Source of the DNA: an uncultured Marinobacterium sp. | GTDB lineage: Bacteria > Pseudomonadota > Gammaproteobacteria > Pseudomonadales > Balneatricaceae | DNA: 53,879 nt | Assembly: GCA_947501565.1 (NCBI GenBank) | Contig: CANMWJ010000023.1 | Span: 1-53,879, forward strand | Direction of reading: 5' to 3' | Shown: positions 27,202 through 36,683 of the stretch, piece after piece | Layout: each line of letters begins with the position of its first letter | How positions within the stretch are numbered: position 1 is the stretch's first letter | The notes under the pieces: generated by a model | Database searches by the model: none | What the model was told of the DNA's origin: nothing | The model's input: only the letters and a program-made list of their open reading frames with translations | Position numbers and translations under genes: made by a program

Positions 27202-27588
27202 ATGGCTATTGAATCGATGGGTGCTGCCAATGCAGCGGCAAACGTTACTCAGCCTTCTCAGCAGCCTCAGCAAGCAGTACAAGCAGAGCAAACTCAGTCT
27301 CAGCCTGTGGAATCCCCTAAAAATGAACGTTTTCAGGAGCAGGTAAAAGAGACACAGGAGATCTCTGCCGAAAAGCTGGAAGCTGCCATTGATCGTCTCA
27401 ACGAGATGATGAAAAGCAGTCAGCGTTCTCTGAACTTTTCTGTTGATAAAGCATCAGAACAAGTTGTAGTTCAAGTGCGTGACTTAAGCACCGATGAAAT
27501 CGTCCGTCAAATACCCAATGAAGAAACACTACGCTTTGCTGAATCATTGGATCGGATGATGGGCTTGATCTTCAACGAGGAAGCCTGA
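27202..27588 (+). CDS. flaG: flagellar protein FlaG
   Basis: This small protein of polar-flagellate bacteria affects filament length. The N-terminal half is Gln/Ala/Glu-rich. The conserved C-terminal FlaG domain (about 60-128) has LNEMMKSSQRSLNFSVD and STDEIVRQIPNEETLRFAE. The 128-residue length and its place between flagellin and fliD are standard for Pseudomonas- and Vibrio-type clusters. Confidence 0.95.
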   Translation: MAIESMGAANAAANVTQPSQQPQQAVQAEQTQSQPVESPKNERFQEQVKETQEISAEKLEAAIDRLNEMMKSSQRSLNFSVDKASEQVVVQVRDLSTDEIVRQIPNEETLRFAESLDRMMGLIFNEEA

Positions 27589-27635
27589 GACACTTAGGGC
27601 TTCTTCCACTCACCACATAACCAGAGGCATGGGCT

Positions 27636-29720
27636 ATGAGTGATAGCATCATAAAATCACTGGGCGCCGGTTCTGGTATCGACACCAAAAGCCTGGTTTC
27701 CAGCCTTGTCCAAATTGAGCGGACTACCAAAGAAAGTCGTCTTGATAGTAAGCAGGAGACGCTGGATGCACAGATCTCCGCCTATGGCACACTGAAAAGC
27801 AGTTTGTCAGAGCTTAAAAGCGCGATGGCACCGTTGGCAGACAACGATACGTTTAATGCGCGCTCGGTTTCCTTTCCCGATTCTGACGTTATTACCCCCA
27901 ACTCCGTAGACCCCGGCGCTCAGACCGGCACTTATCAGATTGAAGTCGTTGATGTGGCTCAATCTCAGTCATTGGCGACCGGTTCGTACGCCGATAAGGA
28001 TACGGCGCTGAACGAGACCGGTACACTGACGATCAGTTTTGGTACCTGGACCTATGACGAGGATGCTGTTAACGGCAATCCGGCGCTAGATGCTGATACG
28101 GATGATGATCCTTTTTCGTTTGCGGTGAACGCGGATAAATCTGCCCTGAATATAACAGTGGAAGCAGGCGATTCACTACAAGCGATAGCAGATAAGATCA
28201 ACGCGGAAGACTCCGATCTTCAGGCATCCATACTGCAGGTCGATGGACAGTATCAGTTGCTGTTAACAGCCCCTTCCGGTGAAAAAAACGCCCTTCAAAT
28301 CAGCAAGGGAGATGGTTCTTCTGCCGGCTTAAGTGCCTTCGAGTTTAATAAAGATGAGCACTCTCAGGTTACGGAAACGCAACAGGCAAAAGATGCGCAG
28401 ATCAAGGTGAATGGCCTGACGGTGACTCGTGAAACCAATGAGATTACCGACGTGATTCAGGGCTTTAATTTTTCCCTGAACAAAGCCGATCCGGGGACCT
28501 CACTCTCCTTTACAGTGAGCGCCGATACGGGTGGAGCGAAGCAGGCGGTACGCGACTTCGTGGACGCGTATAACCTGTTTATGGAAACTGCGGATAATCT
28601 GACTGGTTTTAGTAAGGATGAGGATAATCAGACCGTCAGAGGTGATCTGGCAACCGACGGTACGGCTAAAACTATGATCAATCGGTTACGTACGATGATG
28701 ACCGACACAGTGCCGGGGCTGGACACAGGTTTCACTGCGTTAACCAATATCGGAATTCGTACAGAGCTTGATGGCTCCTTGTCCATCGACGACGACTTCA
28801 ACGATGCGTTCAGCGATAACTTTGACTTGGTAGAAACGCTGTTTGCAACCAATACAGCATCAAGCAGTGATCAGGTAACCGTATCGACTGGTACCTATGT
28901 CTCTGACGCTGTAGCGGGCAGCTATGATGTGGTTGTTACGACGAATCCCGAGAAAGCGAATGTTACGGCGAACGCTGATACGCTAGATTTTAGCTCACCT
29001 CCAATCACGCTGGGTAGCGACTATGCTTTCAAAATAACCGTTGATGGCGTCAAGTCCGAAGATATTGTACTCAGTGGCTCTTATTCCTCTGCCGATGAAG
29101 TTAAAGCAGACCTACAGGCGATGATCAACGGTGATGCGAATCTCAAGAAGGTCAATGCGGCTGTGGATGTAGGGTATAGCGGTGGTGCATTTACCTTTAC
29201 CTCGCGCAGCTATGGTGCGAGTTCTGAAATTAAGATCGAGACGGCGGACTTCACAAACGCCACTAAGGCAGCGGAGTTGGGGCTGGCAGCGTTAAGCGAT
29301 AATGGTGTTAACGCCGCAGGTACTATCGATGGGAAAGCCGCCTTTGGTTCCGGTAATATTCTGCTGCCTGAAATCGGTTCTGATCCCTATGGGCTTAATT
29401 TCACCATAGGAGAAAATGCAGTCGCTGCCGGAACAATAACCACGACGTTTTCTCGAGGCTTAGCGGGTGAGTTAAGCGTGTTAATCGAAAGCTTTCTCTC
29501 CAATACAGGAACGATTAAAAACCGGGAAGACAGTATCAACGATTCTCTGGATGGAATTACCGAAGACAGAGAAGAGCTGGACCGTAAGCTGGAAAAAATG
29601 GAGATCCGACTGTACAACCAATTTCTGGCAATGGAGCGTATTGTGAGCAGCTTCCAGAGCACCGGTAGCCAGTTGGACGGTATCTTAGATCGTTTGCCAT
29701 TTACGGCCAGTAAGAATTAA
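27636..29720 (+). CDS. fliD: flagellar filament cap protein FliD
   Basis: FliD caps the growing filament tip and folds exported flagellin. The N-terminus SLGAGSGIDTKSLVSSLVQI, the middle VSADTGGAKQAVRDFVDAYN and the C-terminal coiled coil DREELDRKLEKMEIRLYNQF followed by FLAMERIVSSF identify it. At 694 residues it is larger than E. coli FliD (468), with additional beta-rich domains in the centre (about 100-260 and 390-570). fliS, which usually follows directly, is 16.5 kb away beyond the glycosylation genes. Confidence 0.96.
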   Translation: MSDSIIKSLGAGSGIDTKSLVSSLVQIERTTKESRLDSKQETLDAQISAYGTLKSSLSELKSAMAPLADNDTFNARSVSFPDSDVITPNSVDPGAQTGTYQIEVVDVAQSQSLATGSYADKDTALNETGTLTISFGTWTYDEDAVNGNPALDADTDDDPFSFAVNADKSALNITVEAGDSLQAIADKINAEDSDLQASILQVDGQYQLLLTAPSGEKNALQISKGDGSSAGLSAFEFNKDEHSQVTETQQAKDAQIKVNGLTVTRETNEITDVIQGFNFSLNKADPGTSLSFTVSADTGGAKQAVRDFVDAYNLFMETADNLTGFSKDEDNQTVRGDLATDGTAKTMINRLRTMMTDTVPGLDTGFTALTNIGIRTELDGSLSIDDDFNDAFSDNFDLVETLFATNTASSSDQVTVSTGTYVSDAVAGSYDVVVTTNPEKANVTANADTLDFSSPPITLGSDYAFKITVDGVKSEDIVLSGSYSSADEVKADLQAMINGDANLKKVNAAVDVGYSGGAFTFTSRSYGASSEIKIETADFTNATKAAELGLAALSDNGVNAAGTIDGKAAFGSGNILLPEIGSDPYGLNFTIGENAVAAGTITTTFSRGLAGELSVLIESFLSNTGTIKNREDSINDSLDGITEDREELDRKLEKMEIRLYNQFLAMERIVSSFQSTGSQLDGILDRLPFTASKN

Positions 29721-29732
29721 TTTGTAACTTGG

Positions 29733-29765
29733 GTGTGTGGCCATGAAGTGAGCCTGTCCACACAC
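29733..29765 (+). other. inverted repeat after fliD
   Basis: GTGTGTGG (29733-29740) and CCACACAC (29758-29765) can form an 8-bp stem with a 17-base loop, 12 bp past the fliD stop. A palindrome, CAAGGCCTTG, follows. There is no U-run, so at best it is a weak or Rho-assisted terminator at the edge of the glycosylation island. Confidence 0.4.
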
Positions 29766-29831
29766 TCAAGGCCTTGGATCACCCCGCCTTGCATGCTCTG
29801 CCACCCTATTTGAATATGAGACTTGTAGTTT

Positions 29832-31820
29832 ATGGAATTCAATGAGCTTCTAGCTAACCAAGATTACGACGCTTTACAGGCGAAAATGCAGGCGCGTTAT
29901 CAGAAAAACCTAAGCTTTTTTAAATGGGCTGAACCCGGTGTATATGAAAAAATTAATGGGTATGTGTCTAAAGAGGTTTTTCTTGTTATTGATGACGAAG
30001 GGCGGCTTAATTTATCCAATGGTAGCGGTGGTGATGATCTTGTTTACACGCAAGAACCGTATGAACAGTGTTTAGAATATATCGATGACTTTTTTAAGCG
30101 TCAGCGCCATCGGCATATGACCTTCAAGCGTCAGCCTGGCTATCTTGACGAAGAGGATGACATCCATATAACCAGTACCAATAAAGCTATAGATTATCTG
30201 GATCGTTGTCCTAGAAAACGGACAGTATGTGAAGATGATGTGGTGGATAGCCTCTTTATTAATGGGCTTGGTATTGGTCATATCGTGACAGCAGCACTGA
30301 ATGCCAGGGAGGTTGGTAACCTGGTTATCTTTGAACAATACCGAGATGTCATGGCGGCAGCCATGCATGTGCTGGATTTTCAGGAGTTGTATGAGAGCCG
30401 CGCAGCAAGGGGGCAGGAGACTAAGGTATTTCTTGAAAGAGATCCTGCGGATATTCGCAGTCACCTTATGTATTATATCTTACGAATCGGTGTGCATTAC
30501 TACTCGAATATCTATGTTATAAATCACTTTGCGGGTGCCTCTTTCGAGGAATATATAAAGGATGTTCTGGTTAAGGGCGCGGATTCTTTCCAGCAGCTTG
30601 GATTCTTCGATGATGAGCAGTGGAGCTTGACTCATACTTTAGAAAATATTCGTAATGAGTATCCGTTTGTTAAGTTTTTTCGTCAGCGCTTTTATAAGCC
30701 GGTCTTTGTTATTGCGAATGGCCCGTCTCTTGAGAAAAATATAGGTTTCCTGAAAGAAAATCGAGATAAGGCGATATATATATCCTGTGGCTCTGCATTG
30801 AGTTCGCTATACAGTGTTGGTATAAAACCAGATATTAATGTCGAGCTGGAACGCCGTTATGTTACGCCGGAAACGATCGAAAATACGACAGACCCCGAGT
30901 ATCGTAAGGGAATACTTTTTGTAGGCAGTAATACGGTACATCCAGATGCATTTAAAATGTTTGAGCGCAGCTGTATGTTTGTGAAGCCAAACGATCTCGG
31001 TGAGAAAGTTGTTCTGGATCTTAAGCCTGAGCTGATACCTCATCGACTGCCCTTCTGTACCCCCAACGTAGGTAACACGGGGCTAAGTCTTGCTTTGGCC
31101 TCAGGTTGTAAGAATGTGTACATTTTCGGCATGGACTGTGGCTTTGGTGAAAATGATGAACATCACTCTACGTTGAGCTTTTACCATAAGGATGAAGAAT
31201 CTTCAGAGATGTTTAATGAGATGATCCTTAGGGGGAGTGATCAGTATGTTAAAGGTAATTTCCGTGAGAATGTGAAGACAACCCACGGGCTCAAACATTC
31301 CGTTGAAAATGCAGAGCGCTGTCTAGCGGTAGCAGGATTCAAAAATGCCAAGGTATACAACGTTAGTGATGGGGCTTTTATCAAAGGCGCTATACCTACA
31401 CGGGAAGAGGATCTTAACTTTACCGAAACGCTCGGAGACTTCGATAGCTCTGAGGTGTTTCACATCTTTGATCCGCTAACGTTTGAAGAATCGTTGATAA
31501 TAAAAATGAAGGAAGAAACTCAAGCATGTCTCGACGCTCTGGAAGAATTTATAGGCTCAGCGGAAGATCATAGGGTTATTATCAAGAAGATTAGTATGTA
31601 CCTTAGGGAGTTAGAGGATAATAAGCCTTACATCTATCAATTGATGAAGGGCAGTGCCTACACTTGGTTGTGCCTGATGAATCGTTCGCTGTACAAAGAA
31701 AACTCTGCGGAAGCCTATTCTCAGGTGATTGAGTACTACAAAGAGTTTATTGCTCGAGCAAGAGATAAAGTTGAAGTCAGCTTTCATGAATTGGATGACA
31801 AAAAATCCAATTGGTTTTAA
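29832..31820 (+). CDS. Maf/DUF115-type flagellin glycosyltransferase
   Basis: This is a motility-associated-factor family protein of 662 residues. The central DUF115 (6-hydroxymethylpterin pyrophosphokinase MptE-like) domain starts about 285 with PVFVIANGPSLEKNIGFL and continues through CGSALSSLYSVGIKPDI and VYIFGMDCGFGENDEHHS. In Campylobacter, Helicobacter and Aeromonas such proteins attach nonulosonic acids to flagellin serines and threonines (known for the family). That role is inferred here from position just after fliD and before NeuB- and PseB-type genes. The gene is visibly AT-richer than fliD and uses more ATA and AGA codons, suggesting acquisition. Confidence 0.9.
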   Translation: MEFNELLANQDYDALQAKMQARYQKNLSFFKWAEPGVYEKINGYVSKEVFLVIDDEGRLNLSNGSGGDDLVYTQEPYEQCLEYIDDFFKRQRHRHMTFKRQPGYLDEEDDIHITSTNKAIDYLDRCPRKRTVCEDDVVDSLFINGLGIGHIVTAALNAREVGNLVIFEQYRDVMAAAMHVLDFQELYESRAARGQETKVFLERDPADIRSHLMYYILRIGVHYYSNIYVINHFAGASFEEYIKDVLVKGADSFQQLGFFDDEQWSLTHTLENIRNEYPFVKFFRQRFYKPVFVIANGPSLEKNIGFLKENRDKAIYISCGSALSSLYSVGIKPDINVELERRYVTPETIENTTDPEYRKGILFVGSNTVHPDAFKMFERSCMFVKPNDLGEKVVLDLKPELIPHRLPFCTPNVGNTGLSLALASGCKNVYIFGMDCGFGENDEHHSTLSFYHKDEESSEMFNEMILRGSDQYVKGNFRENVKTTHGLKHSVENAERCLAVAGFKNAKVYNVSDGAFIKGAIPTREEDLNFTETLGDFDSSEVFHIFDPLTFEESLIIKMKEETQACLDALEEFIGSAEDHRVIIKKISMYLRELEDNKPYIYQLMKGSAYTWLCLMNRSLYKENSAEAYSQVIEYYKEFIARARDKVEVSFHELDDKKSNWF

Positions 31821-31870
31821 CGCGTTGATATCTTTAACCACCGAGGTATTGTTTGAAGGGGAATGCTCTA

Positions 31871-32680
31871 GTGAGTGATTTGGAACGCTTTATTTTAGAG
31901 AGGCAGAAAGAAAAAGCCTGGTTGCACCTGAACGGATACGAAAATGGAGATCCTGCAACAAATGGTGAATATAGCGTTTTAAGCTGTTTTGCTAAGAGCT
32001 GTGATCAGTTTATCGATGTCGGTGCGAATCACGGGATCTTTATAGACCGGGCTTTACAATGTAATCCGGACCTGAACGTTGTTGCCTACGAGGCTAACCC
32101 GACTCTGTCAGGTACTTTGAAGAATCGATTTGAACATTCATCGTACTCCGTAGAAGTTAACCAATGCGCGTTAAGTGATACCGAGGGCGAGCTGGTCTTG
32201 CATTTACACCCTACGGATGACACTGCTTCAAGCCTTACCCCGCGCAAGAACATGATGCCGTCTTTCACAGATAAAATGATTGAAGTTACGGTGCCCTGTC
32301 GAAGGCTGAATACATGTGAGCTGGGCGACCGTCCGACGTTCGTGAAGATTGACGTGGAGGGTGCGGAGTATTCGGTGATATCGAGCGGTGCAGAGTTGAT
32401 GAATTCGCTTTCCCGTGTCGCTGTACTCTTCGAATACTCCTTTGGCTGGGATGAACATGGAAGCAGTCTGAAAGACTGCTTCCACTGGTTTGATGCCCGG
32501 GGATTTACGATGTATCGCTTGACGCCGTTGGGACTAGAGAGGGTAGGTTTTTATACCCATCGAATGGATAATATGCGTTACTGTAATTACCTCGCAGTCA
32601 AAGGGGAGTCCCCGCTTGATGATATGCAGAGGCATCAGCTGGATACCCCGGAAGGAACAACCAGCTTTTATGCTTTCTGA
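31871..32680 (+). CDS. FkbM family methyltransferase
   Basis: This is a SAM-dependent methyltransferase of the FkbM type, usually an O-methylase acting on sugars or other glycan parts. The SAM site reads FIDVGANHGIF. The family motif FVKIDVEGAEYSVI lies in the second half. Its substrate is probably a flagellin glycan sugar, judged only from the neighbours. The frame also allows a TTG start at 31853, but GTG 31871 has a strong GAAGGGGA 8 bases upstream and is preferred, giving about 269 residues. Confidence 0.88.
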   Translation: MSDLERFILERQKEKAWLHLNGYENGDPATNGEYSVLSCFAKSCDQFIDVGANHGIFIDRALQCNPDLNVVAYEANPTLSGTLKNRFEHSSYSVEVNQCALSDTEGELVLHLHPTDDTASSLTPRKNMMPSFTDKMIEVTVPCRRLNTCELGDRPTFVKIDVEGAEYSVISSGAELMNSLSRVAVLFEYSFGWDEHGSSLKDCFHWFDARGFTMYRLTPLGLERVGFYTHRMDNMRYCNYLAVKGESPLDDMQRHQLDTPEGTTSFYAF

Positions 32681-32729
32681 CTTGCGAGGTAGTTGCTTGA
32701 GCATTTACCACTGAGTAGAGAGTAATAGA

Positions 32730-33722
32730 TTGCTAAAAAATAAAAGTATCCTGATAACCGGCGGAACGGGTTCCTTCGGGCACAAGTTTGTGCAAATGAC
32801 GCTGGATAAATACGATCCAGAGCGTCTGGTTATCTACTCTCGGGATGAGATGAAACAGTGGGAGATGGCGAAACTCTACCAGGGCGATGAGCGTGTTCGC
32901 TTCTTTATCGGTGACGTGCGCGATAAAGACCGTTTGCACCGAGCTCTGGCGGGTATCGATGTTGTGGTTCATGCTGCTGCAACCAAAATTGTGCCGACTG
33001 CCGAGTACAACCCGTTTGAGTGTGTTAAAACCAACATTATCGGTGCGATGAATGTTATCGATGCCTGTCTGGACAAAGGTGTTCAGTCAGTTGTCGCACT
33101 CTCTACCGATAAGGCCAGCAGCCCCGCTAACCTCTACGGTGCTACAAAACTGACGTCGGACAAATTGTTTATCGCGGGTAACTCTTACGCGGGTAAAAGT
33201 GAGACCAAATTCTCGGTTGTGCGATACGGCAACGTGATGTGCTCCCGTGGTTCGGTGATCCCTTTTTTCCACAGTTTGAAAAGTGAAGGACGTCTCCCTA
33301 TTACCGATGAACGTATGACGCGTTTTATGATCAGCCTCGAAGAGGGGGTTGAGCTGGTGTGGCATGCGCTTACGGATATGGTCGGTGGTGAGATCTATGT
33401 CAGGAAGTGCCCGTCTATGACCATCACAGATATCGCATCTGCGGTGAGTCCCTCTGCAGAGCAGTATCTGATCGGTATACGCCCGGGTGAAAAGCTGCAC
33501 GAGCAGATGATCGGGATTGAGGATGCGTTGCATACCTATGAGTACGACAAGTATTTCAAAATATTGCCGTCAATCTACGGCTGGTGCGATGACCCGAAGC
33601 GTATAAAAGATGGTATTAAAGTACCTGAGAACTTTACATATTCCTCAGACAATAATAAGACCTGGATGGGTGTAGAGGAGCTGCAGACCTGGCTGATTGC
33701 CAATGGTTACAGCATCGACTGA
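32730..33722 (+). CDS. pseB: UDP-N-acetylglucosamine 4,6-dehydratase (PseB type)
   Basis: This enzyme converts UDP-GlcNAc to the 4-keto-6-deoxy sugar, usually with inversion at C5, the first step of pseudaminic acid synthesis. It is an extended SDR with NAD motif TGGTGSFG (10-17), the family-specific YSRDEMKQWEM (36-46), and the Asp127-Lys128 and Tyr136/Lys140 catalytic sites in STDKASSPANLYGATK. The 330 residues match PseB/FlaA1. The start must be TTG 32730, since the next Met lies past the NAD site. PseC does not follow it here, which is unusual. Confidence 0.93.
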   Translation: MLKNKSILITGGTGSFGHKFVQMTLDKYDPERLVIYSRDEMKQWEMAKLYQGDERVRFFIGDVRDKDRLHRALAGIDVVVHAAATKIVPTAEYNPFECVKTNIIGAMNVIDACLDKGVQSVVALSTDKASSPANLYGATKLTSDKLFIAGNSYAGKSETKFSVVRYGNVMCSRGSVIPFFHSLKSEGRLPITDERMTRFMISLEEGVELVWHALTDMVGGEIYVRKCPSMTITDIASAVSPSAEQYLIGIRPGEKLHEQMIGIEDALHTYEYDKYFKILPSIYGWCDDPKRIKDGIKVPENFTYSSDNNKTWMGVEELQTWLIANGYSID

Positions 33723-33734
33723 TTTTCCTTCCTA

Positions 33735-34613
33735 ATGAGCACAGGTTTGAATAGGTTAATTCTCGGAACTGTTCAGTTCGGGCTGCCCTACGGTATTACC
33801 AACACGACGGGAGCTGCGGTGGCTTCTGATGAAGTTGCGCGAATTCTGGGTTTTTGTCGTGGAAACAAGCTTACACACCTCGATACAGCCGTAGCTTATG
33901 GTGACAGCGAGTTAGTCCTTGGAGCCGCTGGCGTTAACGGCTTTCGGGTAGATACCAAAATTCCACCGCTTGATGGGCTTGCCGAGAAAGGTTTATCTAT
34001 CTCCAACCTTGTCGTCCGTTCTTTGGAGCGCATACGGTTGGATGCGCTTGATACGGTTTATTTTCACCATGCTGCTGATGTCCGTTCGCCGTTTTTTTCG
34101 GCCGCGTATGAGCAACTCGTTGAACTTAAGCAGAAAGGGCTTTTTCGACGGATAGGTGTATCGATCTATGATCCGCAAGAGCTTGAATCTATTCTGCTTC
34201 GCTTCCAACCTGACGTAGTACAAGCGCCTTTCAATATTTTTGATAACCGAGTTGTTGCAAGTGGTTGGGCGAAAAGACTACGTGAGATAGGGTGTGTGCT
34301 TTATGCCCGTTCCGTATTTCTTCAGGGAGTTCTGCTTGACGAGCGAGGGAGCTCCGCCTATCCGGCGGAGTGGCTACCTTACCTGAGAGCGTATCAAGGA
34401 TGGTGTGATCGGGAGAACATCTCGATGCTTGAAGCCAGTTTGGGGTATGCATTAGCACAGCCCCTTATCTCCGGTGTCGTATTGGGCGTTCATTCCCTGC
34501 AACAATTGCAGGAGATCGCTGCCGTTGCCGCATCCTGCCCTCGCTCCAATGAGGTGCCTGACTTTCAGGTACCTCGAACGCTATATGATCCCCGCGTATG
34601 GAATCTGAAATGA
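33735..34613 (+). CDS. aldo/keto reductase of the glycosylation island
   Basis: This is a 292-residue member of the aldo/keto reductase superfamily. LILGTVQFGLPYG at the N-terminus, THLDTAVAYGDSE with the catalytic Asp and Tyr, TKIPP with the Lys, and VYFHHA with the His are visible. Such enzymes recur in nonulosonate and flagellin-glycan clusters, where a reduction of a keto-sugar intermediate has been assumed. The true substrate is unknown. The stop overlaps the next gene's ATG (ATGA), so translation is probably coupled. Confidence 0.85.
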   Translation: MSTGLNRLILGTVQFGLPYGITNTTGAAVASDEVARILGFCRGNKLTHLDTAVAYGDSELVLGAAGVNGFRVDTKIPPLDGLAEKGLSISNLVVRSLERIRLDALDTVYFHHAADVRSPFFSAAYEQLVELKQKGLFRRIGVSIYDPQELESILLRFQPDVVQAPFNIFDNRVVASGWAKRLREIGCVLYARSVFLQGVLLDERGSSAYPAEWLPYLRAYQGWCDRENISMLEASLGYALAQPLISGVVLGVHSLQQLQEIAAVAASCPRSNEVPDFQVPRTLYDPRVWNLK

Positions 34614-36640
34614 ACGTCCTGATCATTGTCCAGGCCCGGCTTGGATCATCCCGTTTACCCGGGAAAGTATTGAAAGAGGTTGCAGGCCAACCGGTATTGC
34701 GTCTGATGCTGGATCGCTTGTCACGCTCTCGGTGCGCAGAGCGTATTGTCGTGGCAACGGGTTCTGAGCAGGAAAATAACCTTTTGGTGGCAGAGGTACA
34801 GCGCTGGGGATACGATGTGTTCTGCGGCAGCGATACCGACGTGTTGATGCGTTACCAGCAATGCGCGGAGCATTATCAACCCCAGTATGTAGTCAGGGTT
34901 ACCGGGGACTGCCCTCTCATTGATGTGAAGTTAGTCGATGAGGTTATTGAAACACTTGTCTCGGGTGATTATGACTACGTTTGTAACAACTATCCGCCGA
35001 GTTACCCGGATGGGCTTGATACCGAGGCTTTGACCTGCGATGCCTTAGCCGTTGCGGCGCAAGAGGCTACAGAAGATTATGACCGGGAGCATGTTACTCC
35101 CTACCTACGGTCGTCCGGCAAATTTCGTACGCACACGCTAGCATCCTCTGTTGATCATTCAGACAAACGTTGGACGCTGGATCAGAGTGCAGATCTTGAC
35201 GTGATTCGAGCTGTGTTCGAGTCGTTTGCGCCGGATATTTACTTTGGCTGGGAAGATGTGTTGGCGTTGCAAGAAAAGCAGCCCGCTCTGTTTTCCTGCA
35301 ATGATTCACTATCTCGTAATGAAGGTTCTACCATGAGCTCGGGTTCAAAGTTGTGGCGTCGTGCCAAGGAGATTATTCCAGGCGGCAATATGTTGCTCTC
35401 CAAGCGGCCTGAAATGTTTCTGCCTGAAAAGTGGCCGACCTACTTTTCTGAGGCCAGTGGCGTTCAGGTGATGGATCTGGATGGTGTGCGATATACCGAT
35501 ATGGCCCTGATGGGGGTGGGTACCAACACCCTCGGTTACGCCCATCCAAAGGTTGACGAAGCTGTTCGTCAAGCTATTTCCAAGGGGAACATGTCCAGCC
35601 TGAATTGTGCAGAAGAGGTTTATCTTGCAGAGAAGCTGATAGAGCTGCATCCATGGGCCGAGATGGTGAGATTCTCCCGGGCTGGGGGGGAGGCCAATGC
35701 CATTGCGATCAGGATCGCACGTGCGGCGTCAGGTCGAGATACAGTTGCGATTTGTGGATATCACGGCTGGCATGACTGGTATCTGTCAGTCAACCTGAGT
35801 TCGGATGATTCGCTGGATAAGCATCTGTTGCCTGGGCTGGACCCTAAGGGTGTTCCTGCGAACTTGCGGGATTCCGTTGTGACCTTTATGCCAAATGACC
35901 TGGGGCGCTTGAAACAGATCATTGCAGAGCATGATCTTGCCGCCATTAAAATGGAGGTCAAACGCAATGTTGAACCCGAACCAGGCTATCTGCAGGCGGT
36001 ACGAGACCTTTGTGATCAGCACGGTATTGTGCTTATCTTCGATGAATGTACATCGGGTTTCAGGGAAACCTATGGCGGGTTGCACCTTAAATATGGCGTT
36101 AACCCTGACATGGCGGTGTATGGCAAGGCATTGGGTAACGGCTATCCCATTACCGCAGTAATTGGTACTAAAGAGGTTATGGATGCGGCGCAAACCACCT
36201 TTATCAGCAGCACCTTCTGGACGGAAAGGGTGGGGACAGCCGCAGCGTTGGCGACGCTTGATGTTATGCAGGCAAGCCAGTCCTGGCAGTATATAACGGA
36301 GTATGGGATTAAAGTCCGTGAGGCCTGGTACGCTTTGGCTGAAAAATATCAGTTGGAGATCAATTGTTTCGGGTTGCCAGCCTTGGGAGGTTTCGCGCTG
36401 GAAGGCGAGCGTACGCTTCTCTTTAAAACCTACATTTCACAGCAACTGTTGGACCATAAGATTCTGGCGTCCAATGCGCTTTACCCGTCCCTCGCCCATA
36501 AAGATTCACATCTTAATACCTATCTGGTTCATCTGGAGGATGCGTTCGCTTCTTTTGCTGCCTGTCTGGAGAAAGGGGACGATCCTGAAACCTTATTGAC
36601 CGGGCCGATCTGTCATAGCACGTTTAAGCGACTGAATTGA
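34610..36640 (+). CDS. SpsF-type cytidylyltransferase fused to a class III aminotransferase
   Basis: This two-domain protein has 676 residues. Residues 1-235 resemble the SpsF/CMP-KDO-synthetase-like nucleotidyltransferases: IVQARLGSSRLPGKVLKEV, VRVTGDCPLID. Residues about 242-676 resemble glutamate-1-semialdehyde aminotransferase (HemL-like): GVQVMDLDGVRYTDMALMG, HGWHDW, IFDECTSGFRE with PLP-contacting Asp478, and AVYGKALGNG with the Schiff-base Lys506. Both active sites look intact. Inferred roles are CMP activation of a nonulosonic acid and amination of a keto-sugar. An internal ATG at 35333 with GAAGG seven bases upstream sits exactly at the domain border, so the second domain may also be made alone. 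The start is ATG 34610, overlapping the upstream stop. An in-frame ATG at 34598 lacks a Shine-Dalgarno. Confidence 0.88.
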   Translation: MNVLIIVQARLGSSRLPGKVLKEVAGQPVLRLMLDRLSRSRCAERIVVATGSEQENNLLVAEVQRWGYDVFCGSDTDVLMRYQQCAEHYQPQYVVRVTGDCPLIDVKLVDEVIETLVSGDYDYVCNNYPPSYPDGLDTEALTCDALAVAAQEATEDYDREHVTPYLRSSGKFRTHTLASSVDHSDKRWTLDQSADLDVIRAVFESFAPDIYFGWEDVLALQEKQPALFSCNDSLSRNEGSTMSSGSKLWRRAKEIIPGGNMLLSKRPEMFLPEKWPTYFSEASGVQVMDLDGVRYTDMALMGVGTNTLGYAHPKVDEAVRQAISKGNMSSLNCAEEVYLAEKLIELHPWAEMVRFSRAGGEANAIAIRIARAASGRDTVAICGYHGWHDWYLSVNLSSDDSLDKHLLPGLDPKGVPANLRDSVVTFMPNDLGRLKQIIAEHDLAAIKMEVKRNVEPEPGYLQAVRDLCDQHGIVLIFDECTSGFRETYGGLHLKYGVNPDMAVYGKALGNGYPITAVIGTKEVMDAAQTTFISSTFWTERVGTAAALATLDVMQASQSWQYITEYGIKVREAWYALAEKYQLEINCFGLPALGGFALEGERTLLFKTYISQQLLDHKILASNALYPSLAHKDSHLNTYLVHLEDAFASFAACLEKGDDPETLLTGPICHSTFKRLN

Positions 36641-36683
36641 GCTGGCGTGAAGTTAAGTGCAACGTTCCAAAAGTGGTGAACGG

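Noticed and set aside
27990-27997. GCCGATAA inside fliD as a sigma-28 promoter
   Set aside because: The -10 octamer is exact, but the position 15 bp upstream reads ATTG rather than TAAA and the site is inside a coding region.
29733-29776. Inverted repeat after fliD as an insertion-sequence end or attachment site of the island
   Set aside because: No matching repeat is visible at the other edge (about 46.1 kb) and no transposase or integrase is present.
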